Below, piece after piece: positions 8,162-16,616 of a DNA stretch of 42,387 bases. Position 1 is the stretch's first letter; every line of letters begins with the position of its first letter. The notes beneath the pieces were generated by a model. The model was not told the origin of the DNA and did no database searches. It saw nothing but the letters and a program-made list of their open reading frames with translations. The position numbers were made by a program, and so were the translations under genes. The stretch comes from Cyanobacteria bacterium REEB459 (GTDB lineage: Bacteria > Cyanobacteriota > Cyanobacteriia > Phormidesmidales > Phormidesmidaceae), in the NCBI GenBank assembly GCA_018970085.1, contig JAGWXD010000027.1:1-42387 (forward strand). The letters run 5' to 3'.

Positions 8162-8223
8162 GGGTAGGTCAGGGATAACAGCAGCACCAAGGAACCTGCC
8201 ATGCCCTTCTCCAATGTAAACAA

Positions 8224-8721
8224 ATGTTGCATCTTCTGGCTATAGTTCGCCGCGCCACTGTCGACTCTACTGGTCAGTATCGCTACTGGCTAGAGCGCCA
8301 ATGGCAGACGCCAGCCCCAATCCTATCTGTGGTGATGCTCAATCCTAGTCGGGCTGATCACAGCATGGATGATCCAACCCTGCGGCGGTTGATGGGTCTT
8401 AGCCAGGACTGGGGGTTTGGCGCTTTAGTGGTGGTTAATCTGTTTGCCTACCGGACTCCCCACCCTCGCCAGCTAAGGCAGATTAGAGAACCGGTAGGCC
8501 CGGCCAACGACCAGGCCCTGATGGCAGCGGCAGCCCTGGGCGATCGCCTGCTGTTGGCGTGGGGCAACGGCGGTAGCTGGCATCACCGCGATCGCCAGGT
8601 GCTCGCCCTTTTGCAGCCCTACCGGCAGAAATGGAGCGTGATTGGCTTCACCCAGAGGGGGCAACCCCGCCATCCTCTCTATGCCCGGCGAGGTGTAACC
8701 TTAGACCCCTGGTCAGACTAG
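8224..8721 (+). CDS. DUF1643 domain-containing protein
   Basis: A 165-residue soluble protein matching the DUF1643 family along its whole length: YRYWLERQW, VVMLNPSRADHSMDDPTLRR, VVVNLFAYRTPHP, AWGNGG and GFTQRGQPRHPLY. The function of this family is not known. The MLNPSxAD block with DDPT is its most conserved part. The ATG at 8224 lies near the start of the divergent spacer with the MFS gene, with no strong ribosome-binding site. Nothing in its neighbourhood gives a pathway. Confidence 0.85.
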   Translation: MLHLLAIVRRATVDSTGQYRYWLERQWQTPAPILSVVMLNPSRADHSMDDPTLRRLMGLSQDWGFGALVVVNLFAYRTPHPRQLRQIREPVGPANDQALMAAAALGDRLLLAWGNGGSWHHRDRQVLALLQPYRQKWSVIGFTQRGQPRHPLYARRGVTLDPWSD

Positions 8722-8852
8722 CGCCTGAACACCGCTTAACCCTCCCCCATTTAAGCTTCTTGGCGCAAATTCGAGATAAATCTCGCAAAACTATCCTGAT
8801 TAGCCAGGCTGGGGGCTGAAAAAAGAATCAGTGGTTTCTTGGAGGCGAAGAT

Positions 8853-9977
8853 ATGGATGCCTGTTGGATGGCAGCCCAGCTGTTAACAACCTGTATTACC
8901 CATGAGTCCACCCTAGCCCCCTTCCAGCCCCAGCCAGAGAACCAGGCTGGGGCCGCTACGGCTCCCACCCGTCTGCCCTCGGCCTCAGCCTGTCCCTCCC
9001 GGGGGCCAGAGCAGGTGGCTCAGCCCCTACTGACTCCAATCACCAGCCCCCTGGCAACCACCGGCCTATCCCTCAACCTGACCGCAGCCGCAGAGCCAAT
9101 TGAGGTCTTTAGCTGCCCTCAACCCAACCGCGCCGGCCCCAGTCAGAGTTGGTTCTCCCCGGCGCTGCCAGATTTATCCGCCGGAGTAGGGCGGACCCTG
9201 GTAGATCTCTCCCCCAATCCACCTCGGCCCGATCAAACCCAGGTATACCCCCACTGGGCCAGTGCTCCTCGGCCCCTCAACGGCAGTCAGATGTATCGCT
9301 TTCGTCTGGCCTCTCTGCAGGCCGGCAAACTCTATAACCGAGTGTCTCCCCAACGGTATCAGTCTACCTGGCAAACGGCTCCGGTTCATCCTACTCACCA
9401 GGACTGGCAAACCTTACTGCGGCAGGAGGCGGCGGTGATGGCCAGGGCTCAGGGACCCAATCGGCTCAGTATTGTGCTAGGGGACTCCCTGAGTCTGTGG
9501 CTACCAGCAGAACTCTTGCCCCACCAGCAGTTCTGGTTGAACCAGGGAATTGCCGGAGAAACCACTGCCCAGATCCTCAAACGCCTGCCAGACTTCGCCC
9601 CGACCCGCCCCGATAGAATTCACCTGATGGCCGGTATTAATGACCTCAAACAGGGGGCTAGTGACCGTCAGATTCTCAGCAATTTTCAACATATTGTGGA
9701 GCGTCTCAAGCAACAACATCCCCAGGCTCAGATCGTGGTTTATTCGATTTTGCCAACCCGTTGGCAGTCCCTGCCCGGCGATCGCATCCGCTCTCTCAAT
9801 CGTTCCCTCTCTCATCTAGCCAGCCAGGGGGGGGGCAGCTTTGTAGATTTGCAGCCAGCCTTTCAGGACCAACACGGACAATTACGGCGGGAATTAACCA
9901 CCGATGGGCTTCACCTGGCCCCTCAGGGCTACGAACTCTGGCGCACAGCTCTGGTAAGCTACGATCACCTGATCTAG
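8853..9977 (+). CDS. SGNH/GDSL-family hydrolase with a long Pro-rich N-terminus
   Basis: The C-terminal half is an SGNH/GDSL esterase domain. Block I is VLGDSLSLW with the nucleophile S212, block II has the Gly in LNQGIAGETT, block III is MAGINDLKQG with the conserved Asn, and block V is DGLHLAPQGY with the catalytic Asp and His. The first 185 residues are rich in Pro, Ala and Thr with no recognisable domain and could be a linker or surface segment; a weak hydrophobic start (MDACWMAAQLLTTC) might be an export signal. GGAGG sits seven bases before the ATG at 8853. It heads a co-directional run with the DUF2993, GerMN and DALR-like genes. The substrate, possibly an acyl ester of lipid or polysaccharide, is unknown. 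Confidence 0.85.
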   Translation: MDACWMAAQLLTTCITHESTLAPFQPQPENQAGAATAPTRLPSASACPSRGPEQVAQPLLTPITSPLATTGLSLNLTAAAEPIEVFSCPQPNRAGPSQSWFSPALPDLSAGVGRTLVDLSPNPPRPDQTQVYPHWASAPRPLNGSQMYRFRLASLQAGKLYNRVSPQRYQSTWQTAPVHPTHQDWQTLLRQEAAVMARAQGPNRLSIVLGDSLSLWLPAELLPHQQFWLNQGIAGETTAQILKRLPDFAPTRPDRIHLMAGINDLKQGASDRQILSNFQHIVERLKQQHPQAQIVVYSILPTRWQSLPGDRIRSLNRSLSHLASQGGGSFVDLQPAFQDQHGQLRRELTTDGLHLAPQGYELWRTALVSYDHLI

Positions 9978-10005
9978 TCACTCTGCGACCTTTAGGGTTC
10001 AGCCT

Positions 10006-10821
10006 ATGGATGTTCTAGCCCTGATTATCACCACCCTAACCGCCATTCTCTCCCCAGCCGGAATGGTGGTTGATCACCTGGCCGAACAGGCCGTGCGCAG
10101 TCAAACCACTAGCATTGAAAGCATTCAGGTGCGGATTGATAATCTGCCCAACTATCAAATCCTCTGGGGTCGGGTTAACCAGGTGAAGTTATCGGCTACA
10201 GGGGTCTATTTGCGACAGCTACCGGATTTACGGGTAGAGCGTTTCAATCTAGAGAGCGATCCCCTGGATGTAGACGGGGCTGCTTTACGGCAGGGGCGTT
10301 TAAAACTAAACCAGCCAGCCCAGGCCGCCTTACAGTTGCAGTTAAAGGCCAGGGATTTAAACCTATTTCTGGCTTCTAGCGCCGTCCAAACCTGGTTAAA
10401 CGAACTGCAATTCAGTTTATCTGGTTTCAGCCTTCAGCGAGAGCAACGCCGCTACGGGCTAACCCACCCGGTGATTGAATTCCTTGACGGTGACCGCCTG
10501 CGGCTGAGCGTAGATCTACAGGACCATCTCAGTCAGGTTGGTATTCCCATTACCATAGACACAGGGCTGGAAATTGTTCGGGGCGATCGCCTACGATTCA
10601 TTAATCCCGTCGTTAAAATTGAAGGAATTGAGGCTCCATCCCAGTTGATTACCTCTCTAGCTGAAGGAGTCAGCCAGGAATTTAGTCTGCGGCGGCTAGA
10701 GTCCCTGGGACTGCTACTGCGGGTATTAAGCCTCAAGGTCAACGACAACAGCCTAAATCTGGCAGTTTTTGCCCGGCTAGAGCCGACCTCTCCCCTGTTA
10801 CAAAAACAGTCAGGTGAATAA
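10006..10821 (+). CDS. DUF2993 (LmeA-like) lipid-binding protein
   Basis: A 271-residue protein of the DUF2993/LmeA family, exported or membrane-associated proteins thought to bind phospholipid in envelope biogenesis. Family features visible are LAEQAVRSQTTSIESIQVRIDNLPNYQILWGRVNQVKLSATGVYLRQLPDLRVE near the N-terminus and a repetitive alternation of short beta-like segments. The N-terminus (MDVLALIITTLTAILSPAG) is hydrophobic and could be a signal or anchor. AGGG lies 8 bases before the ATG. It follows the SGNH hydrolase by 28 bases and precedes GerMN by 72, consistent with one transcript for envelope functions; that functional link is inference. Confidence 0.8.
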   Translation: MDVLALIITTLTAILSPAGMVVDHLAEQAVRSQTTSIESIQVRIDNLPNYQILWGRVNQVKLSATGVYLRQLPDLRVERFNLESDPLDVDGAALRQGRLKLNQPAQAALQLQLKARDLNLFLASSAVQTWLNELQFSLSGFSLQREQRRYGLTHPVIEFLDGDRLRLSVDLQDHLSQVGIPITIDTGLEIVRGDRLRFINPVVKIEGIEAPSQLITSLAEGVSQEFSLRRLESLGLLLRVLSLKVNDNSLNLAVFARLEPTSPLLQKQSGE

Positions 10822-10893
10822 GCTGTCCCCAAGCCTGTGCCAGGTTAGGGGTTCTGATCTACCCTGGCAATGTTACCCCTGGAGAAATCCACA

Positions 10894-11586
10894 ATGGATT
10901 ATAAAGAGAAACTACGGCGCCTTCCCCTGGGTCTACTAGTTGGGTTAATAACGCTGATGTTAGCGTCCGGCGGGGCGGTAGCCTGGCTGACCTGGCGGTC
11001 CCTCAACCCCAAACTACCCGGGGCGGGTCTCTCCAGTCCAATCATTAAGTCCGAGGGGTCTACCCACTCCTCCGATCCAACCACCCTGCCCAGCCCTGGG
11101 GCTCAGTCAAGGCCGTCATCTTCTAGCCAGGCTTCTCCCTCTCCAGCCGCCCGGCTACAGGGCCAGATCTACTGGTTAAAGGATGCAGACGGGCGGTTTA
11201 AGCTGGTACCCCAGCCCCTGGAGATCGAGCCTGCCCCCTCGGCCTCCGAACAAATCATCACGGTCTTGAATGCCCTGCTGACCAGGGCTGGAGATAGCAA
11301 CCAGAAGGCCTTTACCACCATTCCAGCGGGTACCCGCTTACTAGCTGCCTCGGTACAGCCCGATGGTATTCATCTCAACCTTTCCGCCGGCTTTAATCAG
11401 GGTGGAGGTAGTGCCTCTATGGTGGGGCGTTTAGGCCAGGTGATTTATACTGCCACCAGCCTGGATCCTGGCGCTGCGGTCTGGCTGAGCATCGAGGGCA
11501 AACCCCTCACCCTGTTGGGGGGAGAGGGGCTAGAGGTGAGTCAGCCCATCACCCGCAGGGAATTCGACCAGGTATTTAAATTCTAA
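10894..11586 (+). CDS. GerMN domain-containing membrane-anchored protein
   Basis: An N-terminal transmembrane helix (LPLGLLVGLITLMLASGGAVAWL) is followed by a Ser/Pro-rich linker and a GerMN domain, the domain first named from Bacillus spore-germination protein GerM. In the domain are YWLKDADGRFKLVP, a core with AFTTIPAGTRLLAASVQPDGIHLNLS, and GRLGQVIYTATSLDPGAAVWLSIEGKPL. Cyanobacteria do not sporulate in this way, so the domain probably acts in periplasmic or peptidoglycan biology. I chose the ATG at 10894, which has GGAGA eight bases upstream; an ATG at 10870 adds only eight residues. Confidence 0.8.
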   Translation: MDYKEKLRRLPLGLLVGLITLMLASGGAVAWLTWRSLNPKLPGAGLSSPIIKSEGSTHSSDPTTLPSPGAQSRPSSSSQASPSPAARLQGQIYWLKDADGRFKLVPQPLEIEPAPSASEQIITVLNALLTRAGDSNQKAFTTIPAGTRLLAASVQPDGIHLNLSAGFNQGGGSASMVGRLGQVIYTATSLDPGAAVWLSIEGKPLTLLGGEGLEVSQPITRREFDQVFKF

Positions 11587-11600
11587 GCCCACCTCAGCCC

Positions 11601-12416
11601 ATGTCTTCGATGACCGGGGCACTGTCCCTGCAACAATGGCTCCATAGCCTGCTGCTAGCCTGCGGTAGCGAGGGCGGCCAAAGTTGGGGCCAAGAGGGGG
11701 GGTATCGGCTCCGCTGGGCCAGGCCCCAGGCTCGACCTGCCTATATTGGCGATCCTTGCCAGGGCTTATCCCTGACTGAACGGTTGACTCTAGCTCAAAC
11801 GGTAATCACCCGTTGGAGCCACCTGGATTTACCCTCGGCCTATCCCTTTGTACCCCAGCTCAGAGCCCATACTCACCTGCATCTGTTGCCCTCGGGGCAA
11901 CTGGTTTTAACCCCCGATGCGATCGCCCTGGTGGCCTGGTTAACCTGGTTTAGCCTCAGCCAGGGCCTGACCCCCTGGCCAGCCCTGCCTTGCCCTCACC
12001 TGACCCTTCCCCCCACCAGTCTGGCCCCGCGACTTCAGCTATCGGCCTGGATGGCTGTGCAGTACATCCAGAGTCGTTGCCACCACCTGGCCAGGTTAAT
12101 TGAACTCGAGGTGGATGACAAACCAGGCCCCCCGACCCCAGAGCAGGTCACCGATCGATTGGCCCAGTTCATTCCCCAAACCCAGGCAGGGCAGCGGGTC
12201 TTAGTAGACATCGTGGCCCTGGTAGACCACCTGGCAGAACCTGGAGGGGGCGATCAGGCCAGCCGCTTCAGCCTGGCCTACCACCTGGCAGAAGGGGTAG
12301 AAACCTGGCTGAGCCAGATCACCCTAGCCCATCCCCCCGGGGAGTTAGCCCTTTTGCTCAGGGCGGTGGATTACAGCCTCAGCCTGGTAACAGGGAGTCC
12401 AGCCCAGCAGCTGTAG
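11601..12416 (+). CDS. Conserved hypothetical protein, possible orphan DALR anticodon-binding domain
   Basis: A 271-residue soluble protein. The middle segment LSAWMAVQYIQSRCHHLARLIE resembles the first helix of the DALR anticodon-binding domain of class I arginyl-tRNA synthetase (pattern: QYxxxRxxSIxR). The all-helical C-terminal half ends in LLLRAVDYSLSLV, as would a DALR helix bundle. There is no HIGH or KMSKS catalytic motif, so it cannot be a synthetase. Cyanobacteria do carry free-standing DALR proteins of about this size, but my match is by eye and moderate. The gene starts 14 bases after the GerMN stop and is probably cotranscribed. The stop codon lies inside a 13-bp tandem duplication. 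Confidence 0.5.
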   Translation: MSSMTGALSLQQWLHSLLLACGSEGGQSWGQEGGYRLRWARPQARPAYIGDPCQGLSLTERLTLAQTVITRWSHLDLPSAYPFVPQLRAHTHLHLLPSGQLVLTPDAIALVAWLTWFSLSQGLTPWPALPCPHLTLPPTSLAPRLQLSAWMAVQYIQSRCHHLARLIELEVDDKPGPPTPEQVTDRLAQFIPQTQAGQRVLVDIVALVDHLAEPGGGDQASRFSLAYHLAEGVETWLSQITLAHPPGELALLLRAVDYSLSLVTGSPAQQL

Positions 12417-12440
12417 ACTCAGGAGCCAGACTCAGGAGCC
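12415..12440. repeat. 13-bp perfect tandem duplication at a convergent gene boundary
   Basis: AGACTCAGGAGCC is repeated without spacer at 12415-12427 and 12428-12440. The first copy includes the last bases of the TAG stop of the DALR-like gene. The tract fills most of the 32-base space before the convergent pgl stop. Confidence 0.88.
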
Positions 12441-12448
12441 CACCCCAA

Positions 12449-13231
12449 TCAAGGCAAATCGACCCCGGCACTGGCCTCGGCATCCAATAGCCAGTAGAGT
12501 TCGCCCAGGGGGCGCACCAGGCGAGAGGGATAGGCCAGATCCTCGCCCTGGGGTCGAAACACTTGCTGGAGGGCGGCTTGTTTACTGGCACCAGCCGCTA
12601 AAAATATAACCCGGCGACTGTGATTAATCAGGGGTAAGGTAAAGGTAATGCGAGGGTCTTCCCCTTTATAGCCCACCGTCACCAGGCGATCACTAACGGT
12701 GAGAGCGGCGGTATGGGGAAACAACGAGGCGGTGTGACCATCATCCCCCATGCCCAACAGCACCAGGTCAAACTGAGGAATGGCCTGGCGAGATGCGGGC
12801 TGCAGCCGGCCAAACAGGTCGCTCAAAGTAGCCGCGTAGGTTTGGGCCGCCAGACTGGGCTGGGCGGCCTGGGTAGGGGTGACAAAAATTTGACTGGCCG
12901 GAATCGGCACCCGGTCTAACCAAACCTGACGAGCCATGCCAGCATTACTATCGGGATGATCGAGGGGGACGTAGCGCTCGTCACCCCAAAACACATAGAG
13001 TGTTTCCCAGGGTAAGGACTGTTCTGCCAGGGCAGCATAGAGGGGCTTGGGAGTCCCCCCCCCAGCCAGGGCCAGGGTACAAAAGCCCTGGCGATCTACA
13101 GATTGATAAATTTGCTCCATAACCAGGTGGAGGGCCCGCTGTACCAGCGCCGGTTTATCCGGCAAAATTTCCACAATCGGTGCAGTCACGGCAATACTCC
13201 TGGCCAGTCCGCTAGAAAAGATTAAGCTCAA
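12449..13231 (-). CDS. pgl: 6-phosphogluconolactonase
   Basis: Hydrolyses 6-phosphogluconolactone to 6-phosphogluconate in the oxidative pentose phosphate pathway, which cyanobacteria use for NADPH in the dark. The glucosamine-6-phosphate isomerase-like fold is seen in LALAGGGTPKPLYAAL, FWGDERYVPLDHPDSNAGMARQ and FDLVLLGMGDDGHTASLFPHT, the three classic Pgl motifs with the conserved Asp and His of GDDGHTASLFP. It has 260 residues, typical of the DevB/Pgl type. It converges on the DALR-like gene. No zwf, opcA or gnd lies nearby in the window. Confidence 0.93.
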   Translation of the reverse strand: MSLIFSSGLARSIAVTAPIVEILPDKPALVQRALHLVMEQIYQSVDRQGFCTLALAGGGTPKPLYAALAEQSLPWETLYVFWGDERYVPLDHPDSNAGMARQVWLDRVPIPASQIFVTPTQAAQPSLAAQTYAATLSDLFGRLQPASRQAIPQFDLVLLGMGDDGHTASLFPHTAALTVSDRLVTVGYKGEDPRITFTLPLINHSRRVIFLAAGASKQAALQQVFRPQGEDLAYPSRLVRPLGELYWLLDAEASAGVDLP

Positions 13232-13311
13232 AGTAGCCTAACTCTGGCCCGGCCCGTCTGACCTTAAGCGAAATTACAGAACTCCATCACGTCCTTTTCT
13301 GGCTACCCCCC

Positions 13312-14349
13312 ATGCCTCCCTTTATTCCTCCCTGGCCCCTGCGTCACGGCCTCTCGATGACCCTCTACATGGCTCTAGTAGCGCATCGCACCTGGCAACG
13401 CGGGCTAAACCTGGGCCCCGTGCCGTACCAAAACCAAATCTTTATCGGCCAGGGCGACACCCCCATTTTTGGCCGTTGGGCAGCTCCGCCCCGAGCAAAG
13501 GGGACATTGATTGCTACCTATGGCATTACTGGCAGCCTGGAGAACCAGTGGTTGCTGGACATTTTAGGGCGTAAGGCCTACCAGCAGGGCTACGGAGTGG
13601 TGGTGTTTGACTGGCGCGGCCATGGTAAAACCGCTGAGTTATCGGCCACCTTAACCTCCGATGGAATTTACGAGGGTCAGGACTACCTGGCCCTGGCGGC
13701 CAGGGCTAAGGCCTTGGGCTGCCCGCCCCCCTATTGGCTGGTGGGGTATTCCCTCAGCGGCCAGCTAGCCCTGTGGGCAGGGCATGCGGCCATGCATCTG
13801 CCCTCGGCCGCAGCCTTGACTCGGGCAGATATCGGTGGGGTAGCGGTGGTGTGTCCAAACCTGGATGCTAACCGTTCTCTGCGTTATTTAACTGCTACAG
13901 CCCTGGGTCGTCAGCTAGAACAGGCGATTAGTCGAGAACTGAGGCGCATGGCCCAGCGCCTTCACCAGGCCCACCCCGACCAGATCGATCTAGCGGCGAT
14001 CGCCCGGGCCCATAGCATCTGGACTTTTGATCAGGAACTGGTGATTCCCCGCCTGGGTTTTGCCAGTGTAGCCGACTACTACGCCTATAGCAGTCCCCTG
14101 ACCTTTATGGCCGACCTAAACCTACCTGTGCTGATTGTCTATGCCGCCGACGACCCCCTGTTTGACCCTGCCTTGATTCCAGAGCTAGAGGATATTTGCC
14201 AAGCCAATCCCTACTTAAGGTTGGTGTTAACCCCCCAGGGGGGCCACGTGGGTTATTACAGTAGTAAACTTGGCCAGCGCCTCAGCCAGGACCCCGATCC
14301 CTGGTGGGCCTGGAATCGAGTCCTGGGGTGGATCGCTGGCCAGAGCTAA
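13312..14349 (+). CDS. Alpha/beta-fold hydrolase, YheT-like
   Basis: A 345-residue alpha/beta hydrolase close to the YheT/COG0429 type. The oxyanion-hole region is ATYGITGSLENQW, followed by VVVFDWRGHGKT. The nucleophile elbow is GYSLSG, with the serine in the GxSxG motif near residue 146. The acid is likely in VYAADDPLFDP and the histidine in LTPQGGHVGYYS, so the full triad is visible. Most cyanobacteria have one such gene; the substrate is unknown, though esterase activity is likely. The ATG at 13312 is used; a second in-frame ATG 15 codons later (MTLYMAL) is possible. It stands alone between pgl and lrtA. Confidence 0.82.
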   Translation: MPPFIPPWPLRHGLSMTLYMALVAHRTWQRGLNLGPVPYQNQIFIGQGDTPIFGRWAAPPRAKGTLIATYGITGSLENQWLLDILGRKAYQQGYGVVVFDWRGHGKTAELSATLTSDGIYEGQDYLALAARAKALGCPPPYWLVGYSLSGQLALWAGHAAMHLPSAAALTRADIGGVAVVCPNLDANRSLRYLTATALGRQLEQAISRELRRMAQRLHQAHPDQIDLAAIARAHSIWTFDQELVIPRLGFASVADYYAYSSPLTFMADLNLPVLIVYAADDPLFDPALIPELEDICQANPYLRLVLTPQGGHVGYYSSKLGQRLSQDPDPWWAWNRVLGWIAGQS

Positions 14350-14380
14350 GCACCAGCAACAGAGCCAGACCTGGCGGGGG

Positions 14381-15022
14381 CTAACCTCTGCCAGAGACAG
14401 CGGTAAGGTCGCGAGTCGTACCCTGGCTACCGTTACCGTTGGGCTGGCGGGGCTGAATCAGGCCGTAGCCCCCGTGGTTACGTTCGTAGACCACGTTGAT
14501 TTCGCCAGTATCAGCATTCAGGAACACGTAAAAGTCGTGATCAATTAAGGTCAATTGCTCCATGGCCTCGGCCACGGTCATCGGTGGCATGGCAAAATAC
14601 TTGGTCCGTACCACTTCCTGGGGTAGTTGGGGCTCGCTGGTGGTAAGTAGCTCCGTAACATCGGTACCAGGATGTTGATTGAGAAAAGCTTCGGTGGTTT
14701 TACCCAGATTACTATGCTTATGGTTGTTGCGTTTTTCTTTGAACTTGCGGAGCTGACGGCTAATTTTATTGGCCACCAGGTCAATACTGGCGTAAAGACT
14801 TTCGCTGCTTTCTTCGGCCCGAACTACAGCTTTATCGATGTAGAGGGTCACCTCTGCCGACTGCTTGGAACTAATGCGAGGATTACGAGCTACCGACAGA
14901 TGCACATCCACTTCGTTGGTTAGATGTTGAAAGTGGCTGACTGCCTTAAGAATTTTTTGCTCTACATAGTCACGAATAGCATCGGTAATCTCAATATTTC
15001 TACCGTGGATAACCAGCTTCAT
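14381..15022 (-). CDS. hpf: Long-form ribosome hibernation-promoting factor LrtA
   Basis: Binds the 30S subunit and promotes 100S ribosome dimers during low energy or dark conditions. The cyanobacterial form was named LrtA (light-repressed transcript). The N-terminal S30AE domain begins [24 protein letters not shown], with [10 protein letters not shown] and [37 protein letters not shown] linker leads to the C-terminal dimerisation domain [55 protein letters not shown], typical of long HPF. The ATG at 15022 has AGGAG eight bases upstream and is preferred over a frame extension to 15043. It is divergent from lipB across about 163 bases. Light repression here is inferred from family knowledge. 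Confidence 0.93.
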   Translation of the reverse strand: MKLVIHGRNIEITDAIRDYVEQKILKAVSHFQHLTNEVDVHLSVARNPRISSKQSAEVTLYIDKAVVRAEESSESLYASIDLVANKISRQLRKFKEKRNNHKHSNLGKTTEAFLNQHPGTDVTELLTTSEPQLPQEVVRTKYFAMPPMTVAEAMEQLTLIDHDFYVFLNADTGEINVVYERNHGGYGLIQPRQPNGNGSQGTTRDLTAVSGRG

Positions 15023-15185
15023 AAAGCGGACTCCTTGAAACATCGGCCTATGATTTCACCCTAGCACCTTGTATTCTGTACGACAGTATCCTTTAAGATC
15101 CTTTGCAAGGGTTGATAAATCTTGACTGGCAAAGGGATTGACTGGTGTTGAAGCAGTAGCCTCTAAAACAGTGAGGAAAGCATAA

Positions 15186-15980
15186 ATGACCCCATTCCAA
15201 GCAGGTAAGCCGACCATCTGTGAGGTTTATAGCTTGGGTCTGGTGCCCTATGGCCAGGCCTGGGCCGGCCAAAAACAATGGGTAGAGGAGCATCGTCGTA
15301 TCCCTTGCCCCGATCGCCTGGTATTGCTCGAACATCCTCCCGTCTACACCCTGGGCCAGGGCTCTAACCCCATCCATCTCAAGGCTGCACCAGAAGCCCT
15401 ACCCTACCCCCTATTTCGCACCGAACGGGGCGGGGAGGTAACTCACCACTGCCCTGGTCAGCTGGTGGCCTATCCGATTCTCAATTTGCAGCGCCATCGT
15501 CCTGACCTGCACTGGTATCTGCGTCAGCTGGAGGAAGTGGTGCTAGGGGTAATGGCCACGGTAGGGGTGGCGGGGCACCGGCAGGCTGGTTTAACCGGGG
15601 TTTGGGTCGGGGATTGTAAACTTGCTGCCATCGGTATTAAGGTCAGTCGGTGGATTACTATGCACGGCTTTGCTCTGAATGTATGCTGCGATCTGGCGGG
15701 GTTTGAGGCGATTGTCCCCTGTGGTATTGTCCAGCGATCGGTGGGGCGGTTATCTCAATTTTGCCCTGGACTAACGGTGGAGCAGATTCGCCCCCTGGTC
15801 ATTGAGAATTTTGCCCGGGTATTTAACCTGACTATGGTGTACCCGCCTGCCCCCGATTGGGCTGGGCAAACCCCTTGGCTGCGCACAGGCTACACCGAGA
15901 CCACCGAGCCATCTCCCCCTGGGGACAGGGACAGTGACACCCTGGACAGAGCAGCCACCGGGCCGTCTGCTGCTGGTTAA
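15186..15980 (+). CDS. lipB: Octanoyl-[acyl carrier protein]-protein N-octanoyltransferase LipB
   Basis: Transfers octanoyl groups from acyl carrier protein to lipoyl domains of 2-oxoacid dehydrogenases and glycine cleavage H protein. The family signature RTERGGEVTHHCPGQLVAYPI is at residues 78-97. The lysine of CKLAAIGIKV (K145) and the nucleophilic cysteine of the IVPCGI motif (C179) match the catalytic pair. The ATG at 15186 has GAGG nine bases upstream. The catalytic core ends near residue 220. The remaining 40 or so residues, rich in Thr, Asp and Pro, have no family equivalent and lie opposite the 3' end of the convergent DciA-like gene; the stop codons overlap by 149 bases. Confidence 0.92.
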   Translation: MTPFQAGKPTICEVYSLGLVPYGQAWAGQKQWVEEHRRIPCPDRLVLLEHPPVYTLGQGSNPIHLKAAPEALPYPLFRTERGGEVTHHCPGQLVAYPILNLQRHRPDLHWYLRQLEEVVLGVMATVGVAGHRQAGLTGVWVGDCKLAAIGIKVSRWITMHGFALNVCCDLAGFEAIVPCGIVQRSVGRLSQFCPGLTVEQIRPLVIENFARVFNLTMVYPPAPDWAGQTPWLRTGYTETTEPSPPGDRDSDTLDRAATGPSAAG

Positions 15981-16452
15981 GGCGAGCCCAGCGACGAAAG
16001 CTCTCCAGGGCGTCAGGGGCGATCGCTGGAGTGGCCCGTTCAACATCAGGGGTGGTCGGAATAGACCAGAGGCTGGCTTCAAAGCTAGGGTGATGCCGCA
16101 GCCAATCCGGCAGAGATAGATCCTCACCCGCAGGGGATGAGGGGGACTTAGCTCCCCGCTGATACCACTCTGCCGTAGAGAACCGAATATCCTTTACATC
16201 AAAGGGCAGCCGGGGGTTCAACCGGGCCAGAATGGTAAGACGTTCCAGGGTTAGGGTTTGCCCCCACATGGCATTAGCCACAGCTACGTAGAGTACCTGA
16301 CGCTCCAGGCGAACGGGAATAGCCTGCCCAGCCACCGCCACTCCCACCACCTCTGACCAGTGCCGCAACACTTGCCGAAAGCGGGCCTGACGCTCCCAGT
16401 TGGGTTGGCGTTCAAATTCATCGACCAGGTGGGCCAGAGAATCAAAAGGCAT
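15832..16452 (-). CDS. DciA-like DUF721 protein with C-terminal zinc ribbon
   Basis: The N-terminal half has the DUF721/DciA fold region: FRQVLRHWSEVVG, then ERQVLYVAVANAMWGQTLTLERLTILARLN. DciA proteins load replicative helicase in many bacteria, including probably cyanobacteria. After a linker the C-terminus carries a zinc-ribbon-like motif, CPGCHCPCPQGEMARWSRCSLC, near residues 167-188. I recall such a CP.C.CP..GE..RW..C.LC ribbon in cyanobacterial members, so the frame is real to its end although it overlaps lipB by 149 bases on the opposite strand. It starts at ATG 16452, with 206 residues. A helicase-loading role is inferred from the family and not shown for this protein. Confidence 0.75.
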   Translation of the reverse strand: MPFDSLAHLVDEFERQPNWERQARFRQVLRHWSEVVGVAVAGQAIPVRLERQVLYVAVANAMWGQTLTLERLTILARLNPRLPFDVKDIRFSTAEWYQRGAKSPSSPAGEDLSLPDWLRHHPSFEASLWSIPTTPDVERATPAIAPDALESFRRWARLNQQQTARWLLCPGCHCPCPQGEMARWSRCSLCAAKGFAQPNRGQAGTP

Positions 16453-16616
16453 AGGTGATCAGGGCCTCCATTGGGGTTAGCCAGAACCGGCCAGGGCGAT
16501 AATTGCCTCGATTTTAGCGACTAGCCTGCCCCTAGGTTGCCCCCGAGTGGAATTAAACTTGTCAAACTGGCAGAAATCATTACTATTTAGGGTGTTCCTT
16601 ATCCCCCATTAAGCCG

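Noticed and set aside
15068-15083. LexA-like TGTACGACAGTAT in the lrtA-lipB spacer
   Set aside because: The second half-site lacks the required C, so the match is incomplete.
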